A stretch of DNA of 64,000 bases from Gallibacterium genomosp. 1 (GTDB lineage: Bacteria; Pseudomonadota; Gammaproteobacteria; Enterobacterales; Pasteurellaceae): contig NZ_JPXX01000009.1 of NCBI RefSeq assembly GCF_000771875.1, positions 54,764 through 118,763 of the forward strand. The letters are read 5' to 3'. Under the pieces are notes generated by a model. It saw only the letters and a program-made list of their open reading frames with translations. It did no database searches and was not told the origin of the DNA. Both the position numbers and the translations under genes were made by a program. Below, piece by piece: positions 47,252-57,144 of the stretch (the stretch's first letter is position 1; every line of letters begins with the position of its first letter).

Positions 47252-47392
47252 TCTGAATTTCATCATTGGCTCAAACGCTGAAGATGACGATAATGCGTTA
47301 CATATTAAGATAGTTTTCGCAAACAGTAATGTACAGTAAGGTAAATAAGGCATGGATTTCATGCCTTTCTTTTTGAAAGATAGACACGCAGA

Positions 47393-48526
47393 ATGATTCC
47401 TTATCAATTTATTCAACAAGATTCACAATTAAAGCAGCTATGCGAACAAGCACGGCATTATTCAGTAGTGGCATTGGACACTGAGTTTGAGAGAATACGC
47501 AGTTATTATGCCAAATTAGGGTTGATTCAGCTTTATTTCGGTAAAGATGTTGCATTGATCGATCCTCTAAACATAACTGATTGGCAGCCCTTTGTTGAGT
47601 TGCTTAGTGATAAAAATGTATTGAAAATTTTGCACGCTAGTGGGGAAGATATAGAGATTTTTCATCAACAATTTCAGCAAATTCCGATGCCAATGTTAGA
47701 TACTCAAATTATGGCAAATTTTTTAGGATTTCAGCAATCTGTTGGTTTTGCACTATTAGTACAACATTATTTACAGATAGAGTTGGATAAAAAAGCATCA
47801 AGAACAGATTGGTTGAAACGACCGTTAAGCGAAAGACAGCTTAATTATGCGGCGGCGGATGTTTATTATTTATTGCCGATTTACCAAAAAATGGCGATTG
47901 CAATGGAAAGTTCGGAGTGGAAAAATGCGATTCAGCAGGAGTGTAATGCTTTTGCACAAAAACGTTGTCGCCAAATTTCACCGGAAAAAGCTTATCTAGA
48001 TATTGGCAATACGTGGCGTTTAACTCGAGCAGAATTGAATAATTTGAAATTCTTAGCAAAATGGCGTTTTCAGGAAGGAGTAAAACGTAACATTGCGCTG
48101 AATTTTATTGTCAGTAGTGAAGGTTTAATTCAAGTGGCTATTCACGCTCCAGTTCATACCTCGCAACTAGTGGAATTAGGTTTATACCCTAAAGAAATTA
48201 AACGGTATGGCAAAAAATTATTGCTGTTGTTGGAGCAGGCAAAACGTGTGCCTGAAGAACAATACCCTGAATTAATTGAAAATATTTCAGAACGTCCACA
48301 CTATAAAAAATATTTGAATTTGTTACATAAAGAGCTAAAAGTGATGGTGCAAAACAAAGTGCCATTACAAGTTGTTGCAAGCAAGAAATCACTGCACCAA
48401 TTTTTAAAATGGTATTGGATGGGACAATCCCAACAAAAATTACCTGATTTGCTGTGTGGTTGGCGTGCGATTTATGGCAAAAAATTATTGAATAGCCTTA
48501 AAACAGCTGTAGAAAATGAGAGTTGA
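47393..48526 (+). CDS. rnd: Rnd, ribonuclease D
   Basis: 3'-5' exoribonuclease for tRNA 3' trimming. The 377-residue product has the DEDDy catalytic sites: ALDTEFERI (Asp, Glu), ILHASGEDIEIF (Asp) and LNYAAADVYYLLPIY (Tyr, Asp), then an HRDC domain. It follows fadD, the same order as in E. coli (fadD-rnd). Confidence 0.95.
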   Translation: MIPYQFIQQDSQLKQLCEQARHYSVVALDTEFERIRSYYAKLGLIQLYFGKDVALIDPLNITDWQPFVELLSDKNVLKILHASGEDIEIFHQQFQQIPMPMLDTQIMANFLGFQQSVGFALLVQHYLQIELDKKASRTDWLKRPLSERQLNYAAADVYYLLPIYQKMAIAMESSEWKNAIQQECNAFAQKRCRQISPEKAYLDIGNTWRLTRAELNNLKFLAKWRFQEGVKRNIALNFIVSSEGLIQVAIHAPVHTSQLVELGLYPKEIKRYGKKLLLLLEQAKRVPEEQYPELIENISERPHYKKYLNLLHKELKVMVQNKVPLQVVASKKSLHQFLKWYWMGQSQQKLPDLLCGWRAIYGKKLLNSLKTAVENES

Positions 48527-48700
48527 ATTATGTTTTTTATAAAAAATGACATTTTTTTTTGTAAAAAATATAATTAAAAAGAAAAAAGATTATTTTTAGA
48601 TTATTTTATTTGCATAATTTATATTTTCCGCTATCTTAAAGTGCGGCGGAGATCAAAGATCTCTTAATTTTCAACACAACAGTATAGAAAATTATAAATT

Positions 48701-49948
48701 ATGGTTACTTCATCTCGTTTTATAACATTACTATTTCAAGGTTCGTTAGTGAAAAGAATTGCTATCGGTCTTGTATTAGGGATATTTTTAGCACTGATTT
48801 CTCCTTATTTAGAACCAATATTAGGTACTAATTTGGCAGAAAATGTTAGTATTCTTGGTCAAATTTTTGTCCGTTCTTTACGTTCTATTGCACCGATTTT
48901 GATTTTTGTATTGGTGATGTCTGCGATTGCTAATCGTAAAGTCGGTGAGAAAAGCAACTTAAAAAGCATTATCTATTTATATTTATTAGGTACGTTTCTA
49001 TCCGCATTGGTGGCGGTGGTTGCCAGTTTCTTATTCCCGACCGAGTTAGCGTTGGGGGATGCGGAAAAATCTATCGCACCGCCGGAAAGCGTGACTCAAG
49101 TGTTGAGCACTTTAATTTTTAACGTGGTGGATAACCCGTTCAATGCGCTTTTCAACGCTAACTTTATTGGCATTTTGGCGTGGGCAATCGGTTTAGGAGC
49201 GGCATTGCGTCACGCTTCAGATACTACTAAAAATTTATTGTTAGATATTTCTGAAGCGGTTTCTATGGTCGTGAAGGTTGTGATTGCCTTTGCGCCAATC
49301 GGAGTGTTCGGTTTAGTGGCAAGTACCTTGGCAGATAAAGGTTTATCCGCATTAGGTGGTTATATCCAAGTATTGGCGGTATTAATTGGTTCAATGCTGT
49401 TTGTTGCTTTTGTTATCAATCCTATTTTGGTGTTCTGGAAAACCAGAGAAAATCCATATCCGTTAGTTTGGACCTGTATTCGTGTTAGTGGCTTAACTGC
49501 ATTTTTCACTCGTAGTTCAGCGGCAAATATTCCGGTTAATATGGAGTTGGCACAACGCTTGGGCTTGAAAGAAGAAACTTATTCAGTTTCTATTCCATTA
49601 GGTGCAAGCATTAATATGGGCGGTGCTGCCATTACTATTACCATCTTAACTTTAGCGGCAGTACATACTTTAGGCATTGAAGTTACATTACCGACCGCAT
49701 TATTGTTAAGCCTTGTTGCTAGTATCTGTGCCTGTGGTGCATCCGGTGTTGCTGGAGGTTCATTGTTACTCATTCCTTTAGCGTGTAGTTTATTTGGAAT
49801 TTCAAACGATATTGCAGCGCAGGTTATTGGGGTTGGCTTTATTATCGGTGTGTTACAAGATTCAACAGAAACCGCTTTAAACTCTTCTACAGATGTTATT
49901 TTCACTGCAGCAGCGTGTAAAGAGGAAGAACGTAAAAGCCGAGCTTAA
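48701..49948 (+). CDS. sstT: SstT, sodium/serine-threonine symporter
   Basis: Inner-membrane importer of serine and threonine driven by sodium. The 415-residue product is of the DAACS family with about nine membrane segments. It shows the characteristic re-entrant region ([20 protein letters not shown]), the [18 protein letters not shown] motif and the [20 protein letters not shown] loop. It stands alone with its own terminator. Confidence 0.95.
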   Translation: MVTSSRFITLLFQGSLVKRIAIGLVLGIFLALISPYLEPILGTNLAENVSILGQIFVRSLRSIAPILIFVLVMSAIANRKVGEKSNLKSIIYLYLLGTFLSALVAVVASFLFPTELALGDAEKSIAPPESVTQVLSTLIFNVVDNPFNALFNANFIGILAWAIGLGAALRHASDTTKNLLLDISEAVSMVVKVVIAFAPIGVFGLVASTLADKGLSALGGYIQVLAVLIGSMLFVAFVINPILVFWKTRENPYPLVWTCIRVSGLTAFFTRSSAANIPVNMELAQRLGLKEETYSVSIPLGASINMGGAAITITILTLAAVHTLGIEVTLPTALLLSLVASICACGASGVAGGSLLLIPLACSLFGISNDIAAQVIGVGFIIGVLQDSTETALNSSTDVIFTAAACKEEERKSRA

Positions 49949-49974
49949 TTATTTGTGATTATTTTGGCAGAAAT

Positions 49975-50006
49975 AAATGGAGTGGAATAATTTCCACTCC
50001 ATTTTT
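49975..50006 (+). terminator. sstT terminator
   Basis: AAATGGAGTGGAA / TTCCACTCCATTT arms with a 4-base loop and a T run. Confidence 0.9.
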
Positions 50007-50096
50007 CTTTGCGAAATTTGGGATTATGAGATATTCCTTTAGGTATTTTTTCTCTAATTATTTAAAAAGTTGAGAGCAAAAGTTGGTACGGATGCG

Positions 50097-50123
50097 ATAA
50101 AAAGCCCGAACTTTCGATCGGGC
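50097..50123 (-). terminator. yfcZ terminator
   Basis: On the minus strand GCCCGA / TCGGGC, followed by TTTTT. It stands back to back with the sstT terminator. Confidence 0.75.
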
Positions 50124-50180
50124 AATATTAGATAAGTTAAATAACAATAAGAAGTAGATTGCTATTTGAGTGGTTAAAAA

Positions 50181-50471
50181 TTAACGAGTGGAAAGCTGGA
50201 AAATCATCGCTTCGGCTTGGCAACAAAACTCAAATGCTGCTTTTAATTGATAACCGCCGTCAACTTGAGAAATTTCACTTGTGATTTTGCAAGGTTCGCT
50301 TTCGGCTGCTTTTGCTTTTTCAGTTAAATAGTCAAGTGCTTGTTGGGCTTGTTCTTCAGAGGCATAAACTTGAGCAAAATTAACGCTACAGTCTTCATTA
50401 TCGATAACCGTGCCAACATCAACACAACAACAAACTTTTGCTTCTTCAGGTTTACATTTCATTTGACTCAT
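50181..50471 (-). CDS. yfcZ: YfcZ/YiiS family (DUF406) protein
   Basis: A 96-residue protein of unknown function. It matches E. coli YfcZ closely: CCCVDVGTVIDNEDC, LTEKAKAAESEPCKIT and EAMIFQLSTR. Its six cysteines, including CCC, suggest metal binding, but that is a guess. The ATG at 50471 has GGAG at the right distance; an in-frame TTG at 50483 is rejected. It diverges from fadL, the same pair as in E. coli. Confidence 0.9.
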   Translation of the reverse strand: MSQMKCKPEEAKVCCCVDVGTVIDNEDCSVNFAQVYASEEQAQQALDYLTEKAKAAESEPCKITSEISQVDGGYQLKAAFEFCCQAEAMIFQLSTR

Positions 50472-50586
50472 AAATAACTCCAATTCAAAAAAAGTGATAA
50501 AAAAACAAATTTATTTTAACACGATGTTGCAAGAAAACCGCTGAGAGTTTATTTAATTTGATCTATATCAAGCTGATTTCGAGGTT

Positions 50587-50603
50587 GACTGGTCTAATCA
50601 CTT
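50587..50603 (+). promoter_or_regulatory. Candidate FadR operator upstream of fadL
   Basis: GACTGGTCTAATCACTT resembles the FadR consensus built on CTGGTC-NNAC-N-GTT with several matches. It lies 103 bases before the fadL ATG. Similarity is partial, so this is tentative. Confidence 0.4.
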
Positions 50604-50705
50604 CGCTTTAAATCCTTATTGTGTTGAGTTATGCCGTGATATTACATAAGATTCAGGCTCTTAAATTGGCACTAGTAATTAATTAAATAATAAGGAAACT
50701 AATTA

Positions 50706-52052
50706 ATGCGTTTACTTTCAAAAACTTTACTTGCAAGTTTGGTTGCAGTTGCATCTCAAGGAGCATTTGCCTCTGCTTTCCAATTACATGAAACCTCAAC
50801 TTCCGGTTTAGGCCGTGCTTATGCGGGGGATGCGGCAGTGGCGGAAAATGCTTCTGTAGTGGCAACCAACCCAGCATTAATGACTTTCTTTAAACAGCCT
50901 GAAATTTCCATTGGTGGTATTTATGTTCGTCCGAATATTGATTTAAAAGGCGAAACATTTGGAAACAATGCAGATGCTGATAACATCGCTACGAAAGAAG
51001 TGCTGCCATATGTTTATGCGGTTTATCCAATCAATGATCGTTTTGCTGTCGGCGGCGGAGTAAACGTAAATTATGGCTTGGCGACAGAATTTAATAACAG
51101 CTATAATGCCGGCTTTTTTGGCGGTAAAACGGATTTAACCACGATTAATTTTAATTTAAGTGGTGCCTATCGTGTCAGTAATAATTTCAGTGTTGGCGTT
51201 GGTGTAAATGCAGTGTATGCCGATGCAGTAGTTGAGCGTCGTGTGGGGATTTTAAACTTAGCTGTAGCGTCTTCATTGGCTCAAAAAGCTCAAGATGCCG
51301 CTGTTCAATCTAACAATGCTGAAGCTCAGCAATATGCACAAATGGCACAACAAGCTAAAACATTGGATAAATCTGCAATTTTACACAAGTTAGAAGGTGA
51401 TACTTGGGGTTATGGTTGGAATGTCGGTGCAGTTTATGAGTTTAATGAAAATAACCGTATCGGTTTATCCTATCACTCTCATATCAGTTTAGATTTTGAT
51501 GGTAATTATACAACTGATATTCCATCAACATTACGTTCGGCTTTTGGTGTAACAAGTGGTAATGGTACGGGATCATTAAAACTTCCTCTGCCTGCTTATT
51601 GGGAAGTTGCTGGCTATCACCGTTTAGTACCTAAATTTGCAGTAACTTATAGTATTAAGCGGACTGAGTGGAGTCGTTTCAAAGAGCTATATGCACATAA
51701 TGGTGGAAATAAATTATTCCAGAAAGATGAAAATTTCAGTGATACTACGCGTATAGCAGTAGGTTTTATCTATGATATGACAGAATCATTGACATTGCGT
51801 GCTGGAATCGCTCATGATGAAACTGCGGTAAGTCAAAATTATCACTCTATTTCAATCCCTGATACTGACCGTATGTGGTACAGTTTTGGTACAACTTATC
51901 GTTTTACACCAAATTTATCTGTTGATGCAGGTTATGCTTTTGTGAAAGGTAAAAACTTATCTTTTGATGAGAAGCAAGGTTCATTAAAAGGGACGTTCCA
52001 CTCAAAATCTACCGCACATTTATTCGGTCTAGGATTAAACTACCGTTTCTAA
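50706..52052 (+). CDS. fadL: FadL, outer-membrane long-chain fatty acid transporter
   Basis: Beta-barrel channel that takes up long-chain fatty acids. The 448-residue product has a signal peptide (MRLLSKTLLASLVAVASQGA then FA), and the mature part begins SAFQLHETSTSGLGRAYAGD with the NPA box (VVATNPALMTFF) of the FadL hatch, and ends in an aromatic residue (GLGLNYRF) as outer-membrane barrels do. It pairs functionally with fadD at 45.5 kb. Confidence 0.95.
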   Translation: MRLLSKTLLASLVAVASQGAFASAFQLHETSTSGLGRAYAGDAAVAENASVVATNPALMTFFKQPEISIGGIYVRPNIDLKGETFGNNADADNIATKEVLPYVYAVYPINDRFAVGGGVNVNYGLATEFNNSYNAGFFGGKTDLTTINFNLSGAYRVSNNFSVGVGVNAVYADAVVERRVGILNLAVASSLAQKAQDAAVQSNNAEAQQYAQMAQQAKTLDKSAILHKLEGDTWGYGWNVGAVYEFNENNRIGLSYHSHISLDFDGNYTTDIPSTLRSAFGVTSGNGTGSLKLPLPAYWEVAGYHRLVPKFAVTYSIKRTEWSRFKELYAHNGGNKLFQKDENFSDTTRIAVGFIYDMTESLTLRAGIAHDETAVSQNYHSISIPDTDRMWYSFGTTYRFTPNLSVDAGYAFVKGKNLSFDEKQGSLKGTFHSKSTAHLFGLGLNYRF

Positions 52053-52073
52053 ATTTTCAATAAATTTCAAAGC

Positions 52074-52100
52074 AAAGGCTGACATTGTTCAGCCTTTTTT
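52074..52100 (+). terminator. fadL terminator
   Basis: AAAGGCTGA / TCAGCCTTT arms with a 6-base loop, then a T run. Confidence 0.9.
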
Positions 52101-52135
52101 GTTATATATTAGAGAAAAATTGTTAAGGATTACGA

Positions 52136-53296
52136 ATGACCTCTTTTTTCAGTGAAAAACTACAACAATTAGCGCAAATCGGGCAAAGACGAGCATTTCC
52201 ACAAATTGAACATCAAGGTAAGTGGATTGTGCGACAAGGAGATAAGTTATTAAATCTTTCTTCTAATGATTATTTAGGTATTGCAGCAGAACCACAAATT
52301 TTAACGCAATTTTTGGCGGGAATCTCACAACAGTTATTGCCTTTAACCAGTTCTTCCTCAAGATTATTAACTGGAAATTTCCCGATTTATGAAGACTTGG
52401 AACAATGCATTGCACAAGATTATCAACGCCAAGCCTGTCTATTATTTAATAGCGGTTACCACGCCAATATCGGTATTTTGCCAGCAGTAACTGATCGACA
52501 TACATTGATCGTGGCGGATAAATTTGTTCACGCCAGTATTATTGATGGTATTCGTCTGGCTGAATGCAAATGGATGCGTTATCGTCATAATGATTACCAA
52601 CATTTGTCGAATATTTTGCAAAAAGTGGCGGCAGATTATCAATGTATTATTATTGTGACAGAAAGTGTGTTCAGTATGGATGGCGATGTTGCTGATTTAT
52701 CGGCATTAACAGCGCTGAAACAGCAATATGATAATGTTTTATTGTATGTTGATGAAGCTCACGCTGTTGGAGTTTTCGGTGAAAAGGGGCTTGGTATTGC
52801 TGAACAGCAGGGGTACATCAATCAGATTGATTTTTTAGTCGGCACGTTTGGCAAGGCACTCGCTTCAACAGGAGCATTTGTTGTATGTGAGCAAGAGGTA
52901 AAAGATTATTTGATTAACACGATGCGACCGCTGATTTTTTCCACCGCTTTGCCTCCATTTAATGTAGCTTGGAGCTATTTTGTTTGGCAAAAACTTGCTA
53001 GTTTTCACGACCGTCGCCAACATTTAGTTAAAATAAGTCAACAGTTACGAAATTTTATTCAAGATGAGCTGAACTTGCCGATGCCGAGCGAAACGAATGT
53101 TGTGCCTTATATTGTTGGTGAAAATCAGCGAGCATTGGAGATTGCTCATCGTTTACAGCAATATCATTTTTATGCATTGCCTATTCGTCCACCGACAGTA
53201 CCAAAAGGAACGGCGCGCATTCGTTTTTCATTAACAGCTGCAATTAATGAAGAGGAAATTGTTGAATTAATGAAAACATTGAAAGAATTACAATAA
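52136..53296 (+). CDS. bioF: BioF, 8-amino-7-oxononanoate synthase
   Basis: PLP enzyme that condenses pimeloyl-ACP with alanine. The 386 residues include LNLSSNDYLGIA, SSSRLLTGN, YVDEAHAVGVFGEKGLG and the Schiff-base Lys in VGTFGKALASTGAF. It begins a bioF-bioG-bioC operon; AAGGA precedes the ATG. Confidence 0.96.
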   Translation: MTSFFSEKLQQLAQIGQRRAFPQIEHQGKWIVRQGDKLLNLSSNDYLGIAAEPQILTQFLAGISQQLLPLTSSSSRLLTGNFPIYEDLEQCIAQDYQRQACLLFNSGYHANIGILPAVTDRHTLIVADKFVHASIIDGIRLAECKWMRYRHNDYQHLSNILQKVAADYQCIIIVTESVFSMDGDVADLSALTALKQQYDNVLLYVDEAHAVGVFGEKGLGIAEQQGYINQIDFLVGTFGKALASTGAFVVCEQEVKDYLINTMRPLIFSTALPPFNVAWSYFVWQKLASFHDRRQHLVKISQQLRNFIQDELNLPMPSETNVVPYIVGENQRALEIAHRLQQYHFYALPIRPPTVPKGTARIRFSLTAAINEEEIVELMKTLKELQ

Positions 53297-53305
53297 GGAT
53301 TTTAG

Positions 53306-53950
53306 ATGAAAACAGAGTTTATTGAACAACAAGGTTCGAATTTAATTCTCTATTTTGCAGGTTGGGGAACGCCACCTAGTGCGGTAGCGCATCTACAAAT
53401 ACCACAAAATTTTGATTTATTAATCTGTTACGACTATCAGGATTTACAGTTGCAATTTGATTTTTCCGCTTATAACGACATCTATTTAGTAGCGTGGTCA
53501 ATGGGTGTTTGGGTGGCAGAACAAGTATTGCAGAATGTCGCCATTCATAAAGCGGTTGCTATTAATGGCACATCTAAACCGAATGATGATCTATTTGGTA
53601 TTCCGACGGATATCTTTCAGGGAACATTAGATAATTTAAATACTACTACAAGAAATAAATTTGAACGTAGAATGTGTCAAAGTCGAGAGCTGTTGGCTCA
53701 ATATCAACAATTGCCGGATTATCGCTCATTAGAAAATATACAACGGGAGTTGTCATTTCTTGCTCAACAAATCAAGCAGCGACCAGCGGTAATATTTCAA
53801 TGGCATCAGGCGTGGATTGCAACACAGGATTATATTTTCCCAGTGATTAATCAACAAACTTATTGGCAACCTCGTTGTGTAATTAAAAGAATTGAAGCCG
53901 GACATTATGCTTTTCCTTATTTTCAGCAATGGCAACAATTATGGCACTGA
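53306..53950 (+). CDS. bioG: BioG, pimeloyl-ACP methyl ester esterase
   Basis: Alpha/beta hydrolase that removes the methyl ester at the end of pimelate synthesis, the role of BioH in E. coli. The 214-residue product (DUF452 family) has YFAGWGTPP near the start, the nucleophile Ser in VAWSMGVWVAEQ, and a late His in EAGHYAFPYF. It lies 9 bases after bioF and overlaps bioC. Confidence 0.92.
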   Translation: MKTEFIEQQGSNLILYFAGWGTPPSAVAHLQIPQNFDLLICYDYQDLQLQFDFSAYNDIYLVAWSMGVWVAEQVLQNVAIHKAVAINGTSKPNDDLFGIPTDIFQGTLDNLNTTTRNKFERRMCQSRELLAQYQQLPDYRSLENIQRELSFLAQQIKQRPAVIFQWHQAWIATQDYIFPVINQQTYWQPRCVIKRIEAGHYAFPYFQQWQQLWH

Positions 53951-54717
53951 TTGATAAAGAACAGGTGGCGAAACGTTTCCAAACAGCGCAGTTCAGTTAT
54001 GGGCAACAGGCGATAGCGCAGCAGAAAATTAATCAACATTTGATAGAGTTATTACAGACAACAGGAAAACATCAGTTTTATCGTGTGTTAGAAATTGGCT
54101 GTGGCACGGGTGATTTAAGTGAACGATTAATAAAAGCAGTAAAAATAACTGAATTGGATCTGAACGATCTTTACCTTAGCGATAATATTCACCAAAATTT
54201 ACAGCAAAAACGATGTGCTAATGTAGATCAGGTACGTTTTATTGGTGGTGATATTGAACAATTAAAGTTAACACAGCATTATGATTTGATTATCTCAGCA
54301 TCAACAGTACAGTGGCTACATCATAAAGAAGCTTTTTTAGCAAAATGTGCAAAGCATCTTAATGCTAATGGGATGCTGTTATTTAACACTTTTGCGCCAA
54401 ATAACTTAACGGAAATCAGCACATTAACCGGAGTCGGTTTAACTTATCCAACAACTCAAGAATGGCAATACTGGCTTAAACCACATTTTTTATTGGAGCA
54501 TTTAGACACGGAAACGATTCGCCTAAGATTTGATTCACCACTGACAGTATTACGTCATTTAAAAGCAACTGGCGTAACGGCTGTTCAAAAAACGGTATGG
54601 ACAAAAGGAAAACTTCAACAATTTTGTCAAGCATATCAACAGCAATATGCGTTGGCGGATGGTTCGGTTTATTTGAGTTATGTGCCATTATATTTTGTTG
54701 CGAGGAAATTATCATAG
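53941..54717 (+). CDS. bioC: BioC, malonyl-ACP O-methyltransferase
   Basis: Methylates the malonyl carboxyl so that fatty-acid enzymes can build pimelate. SAM motif I reads VLEIGCGTGDLSERL; ISASTVQWLHH is typical of BioC. From the ATG at 53941 the protein has 258 residues; an in-frame ATG at 53929 would add four. Both overlap bioG, so translation is coupled. bioD and bioA are not in the window. Confidence 0.93.
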   Translation: MALIDKEQVAKRFQTAQFSYGQQAIAQQKINQHLIELLQTTGKHQFYRVLEIGCGTGDLSERLIKAVKITELDLNDLYLSDNIHQNLQQKRCANVDQVRFIGGDIEQLKLTQHYDLIISASTVQWLHHKEAFLAKCAKHLNANGMLLFNTFAPNNLTEISTLTGVGLTYPTTQEWQYWLKPHFLLEHLDTETIRLRFDSPLTVLRHLKATGVTAVQKTVWTKGKLQQFCQAYQQQYALADGSVYLSYVPLYFVARKLS

Positions 54718-54851
54718 TGTGAGGTTGTTTTTAACCAAGAGATGGTTTTATTTTGTTGTGATTAGGTCTTGAATGAATGGGGAGCTTTTAGGGCGAAATT
54801 TAAACTAAAGAATTAAAGTTGAAAATTACAATAAAAAATTCAATAAAATCC

Positions 54852-54879
54852 TTGCCCAAGCAAAAAATATATGTATAAT
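54852..54879 (+). promoter_or_regulatory. metY promoter
   Basis: -35 TTGCCC (54852-54857), 16-bp spacer, -10 TATAAT (54874-54879), followed by a GC-rich discriminator typical of stringently controlled tRNA genes. Confidence 0.8.
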
Positions 54880-54896
54880 ACGCCACGTATTTCAGA

Positions 54897-54970
<74 letters not shown>

Positions 54971-54973
<3 letters not shown>

Positions 54974-55111
54974 ATTTTAAAAATTAAAATTGGTTTAGTT
55001 TTAAGAGTGATAAGCCCCGTTAGGGGTTTTTTTGTGGAATAAATTTAAGTAGATAAATTTATTTGTTCAGTTTGGTTAACACGAAGAAACGGGGCTATAA
55101 GCCCTTTTTTT
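54971..55111 (+). terminator. Three successive hairpins between metY and rimP
   Basis: First, CCAATTTTAA / TTAAAATTGG (54971-54993), which includes the tRNA CCA end. Second, CCCC-GTTA-GGGG with a T7 run (55013-55031). Third, GGGCT-ATA-AGCCC with a T7 run (55092-55111). They would release the tRNA and leave partial read-through into rimP-nusA. Confidence 0.75.
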
Positions 55112-55147
55112 GTACCTTAATTTTGACAATTAACAAGGAGATTATCT

Positions 55148-55609
55148 TTGGCAACGCTAGAGCAAAAATTACAAGATTTATTACAACCTACTGTTGAAGA
55201 TATGGGGTTTGAACTGCTCGGGGTTGAATGTACTCGAGCTGGTCGTTATTCAACAGTCCGTTTATATATAGATAAAGAAAATGGCGTAACTATTGATGAT
55301 TGTAGTGATGTGAGTCGTGAAGTCGGTGCAATTTTAGATGTTGAAGATCCGATTAGCGATAAATATAACCTTGAAGTGTCATCACCAGGCTTGGATCGCC
55401 CTTTATTTACTTTAGCGCATTATCAACGTTTTGTTGGTGAAGAGGTTGTAATTCATTTACGTATCGCAATGTCAGGTCGCCGAAAATGGCAAGGTGATTT
55501 AGTTAAAGTTGATGGCGATATGATTACTTTAAACGTAGAGGGACAGGAACAGGTATTTGCTTTTAGTAACATTCAAAAAGCTAATATTGTGCCGAAAATT
55601 TCCTTCTAA
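55148..55609 (+). CDS. rimP: RimP, ribosome maturation factor
   Basis: Helps assemble the 30S subunit. The 153-residue product begins at TTG with AAGGAG 7 bases upstream; the reading [20 protein letters not shown] aligns with E. coli RimP. The family block [20 protein letters not shown] then RPL is intact. It heads the rimP-nusA-infB operon. Confidence 0.94.
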   Translation: MATLEQKLQDLLQPTVEDMGFELLGVECTRAGRYSTVRLYIDKENGVTIDDCSDVSREVGAILDVEDPISDKYNLEVSSPGLDRPLFTLAHYQRFVGEEVVIHLRIAMSGRRKWQGDLVKVDGDMITLNVEGQEQVFAFSNIQKANIVPKISF

Positions 55610-55641
55610 ATTAGAATTTAAGAGATGATAGAGAGACAAAG

Positions 55642-57129
55642 ATGAGTAAAGAAATTTTATTAGCGGCTGAAGCCGTATCAAACGAAAAGTTATTACCTCG
55701 AGAGAAAATTTTTGAAGCGTTGGAAAGTGCCCTCGCTATTTCAACCAAGAAAAAATATGAACAAGATATTGATGTACGTGTTTCAATTGATCAAAAAAAC
55801 GGTGATTTTGTTACTTTTCGTCGTTGGTTAGTGGTAGAACATGTGACCCACCCAACCAAAGAAATTACGTTGGAAGCGGCACAAATAGAAGAACCGGAAA
55901 TTCAATTAGGTGAATATATTGAAGATGAAATTGAATCTATTCCTTTTGATCGTATTACAATGCAAACTGTGCGTCAGGTTATCAGTGCTAAAATTCGCGA
56001 TGCTGAACGTAATAAAGTGGTTGAACAATTCAAAGAACGTGAAGGTGAAATCATCACTGGTATTGTAAAAAAAGTAAATCGTGAAAATGTTATCCTTGAT
56101 CTAGGAAACCAAGCTGAAGCAATTATTCTGCGTGAAGATTTGTTACCACGTGAAAATTTCCGTGCAGGAGATCGTGTGCGTGGTGTGTTATATAAAGTCA
56201 ATGCTGATACGAAAGGGCCTCAACTTTTCGTAACCCGTTCTAAACCGGAAATGTTGATTGAATTATTCAAAATTGAAGTACCAGAAATTGGTGAGGGCGT
56301 GATTGAAATTAAAGCGGCAACGCGTGATGCTGGGGTACGAGCAAAAATTGCAGTGAAGAGCCACGATAAGCGAATTGATCCAGTTGGTGCTTGTGTTGGT
56401 ATGCGTGGTGCGCGCGTTCAAGCTATTACCAATGAACTGGATGGCGAACGTGTGGATATCGTGCTTTGGGATGACAATCCGGCACAATTTGTGATTAATG
56501 CGATGGCTCCGGCAGATGTAGTTTCCATTGTGGTGGATGAAGACAAAAAATCAATGGATATTGCAGTTGAAGCCGCTAATTTGGCACAAGCTATTGGGCG
56601 TAATGGGCAGAATGTGAATTTAGCTTCTCGTCTTACTGGTTGGAAATTAAATGTAATGAGCAGTGATGATTTAGAAAACCAACATCAGGCTGAGAATCAA
56701 AAAACAATGAACTTATTTATGGAAGCGCTTGATATTGATGAAGATTTTGCCAATCTTCTGACTGAAGAAGGTTTCAGAAATTTAGAAGAGATTGCGTATG
56801 TACCGATTGAAGAGTTGCTAGAAATTGACGGTTTTGATGAAGATCTTGCTGAAGAGTTACGCAATAGAGCGAAAGAAGCATTGACAAAAATTGCATTGGC
56901 AGAAGAAGAAGCATTGGCAAATATTGATGTGGAAGAGGCTTTACTTAAATTGGATGGAATGAACCGTCATTTGGCTGTGAAGTTAGCTGAAAAGAAAATT
57001 ACCACATTGGAAGAACTTGCCGAACAGGGAGTTGATGATTTAGCGGATATCGAAGGATTATCGGCAGAACAGGCGGCTCAATTGATTATGGCAGCACGTA
57101 ATATTTGCTGGTTCGGAAATGAAGAATAA
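55642..57129 (+). CDS. nusA: NusA, transcription termination/antitermination factor
   Basis: RNA-polymerase-binding factor for pausing and termination. At 495 residues it has the E. coli length and the full set: N-terminal polymerase-binding domain, S1 domain (about 135-200), KH domains with [17 protein letters not shown], and two C-terminal acidic repeats (from about 365). It likely regulates its own operon. Confidence 0.97.
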   Translation: MSKEILLAAEAVSNEKLLPREKIFEALESALAISTKKKYEQDIDVRVSIDQKNGDFVTFRRWLVVEHVTHPTKEITLEAAQIEEPEIQLGEYIEDEIESIPFDRITMQTVRQVISAKIRDAERNKVVEQFKEREGEIITGIVKKVNRENVILDLGNQAEAIILREDLLPRENFRAGDRVRGVLYKVNADTKGPQLFVTRSKPEMLIELFKIEVPEIGEGVIEIKAATRDAGVRAKIAVKSHDKRIDPVGACVGMRGARVQAITNELDGERVDIVLWDDNPAQFVINAMAPADVVSIVVDEDKKSMDIAVEAANLAQAIGRNGQNVNLASRLTGWKLNVMSSDDLENQHQAENQKTMNLFMEALDIDEDFANLLTEEGFRNLEEIAYVPIEELLEIDGFDEDLAEELRNRAKEALTKIALAEEEALANIDVEEALLKLDGMNRHLAVKLAEKKITTLEELAEQGVDDLADIEGLSAEQAAQLIMAARNICWFGNEE

Positions 57130-57144
57130 TAAGGTGGCGTACAG

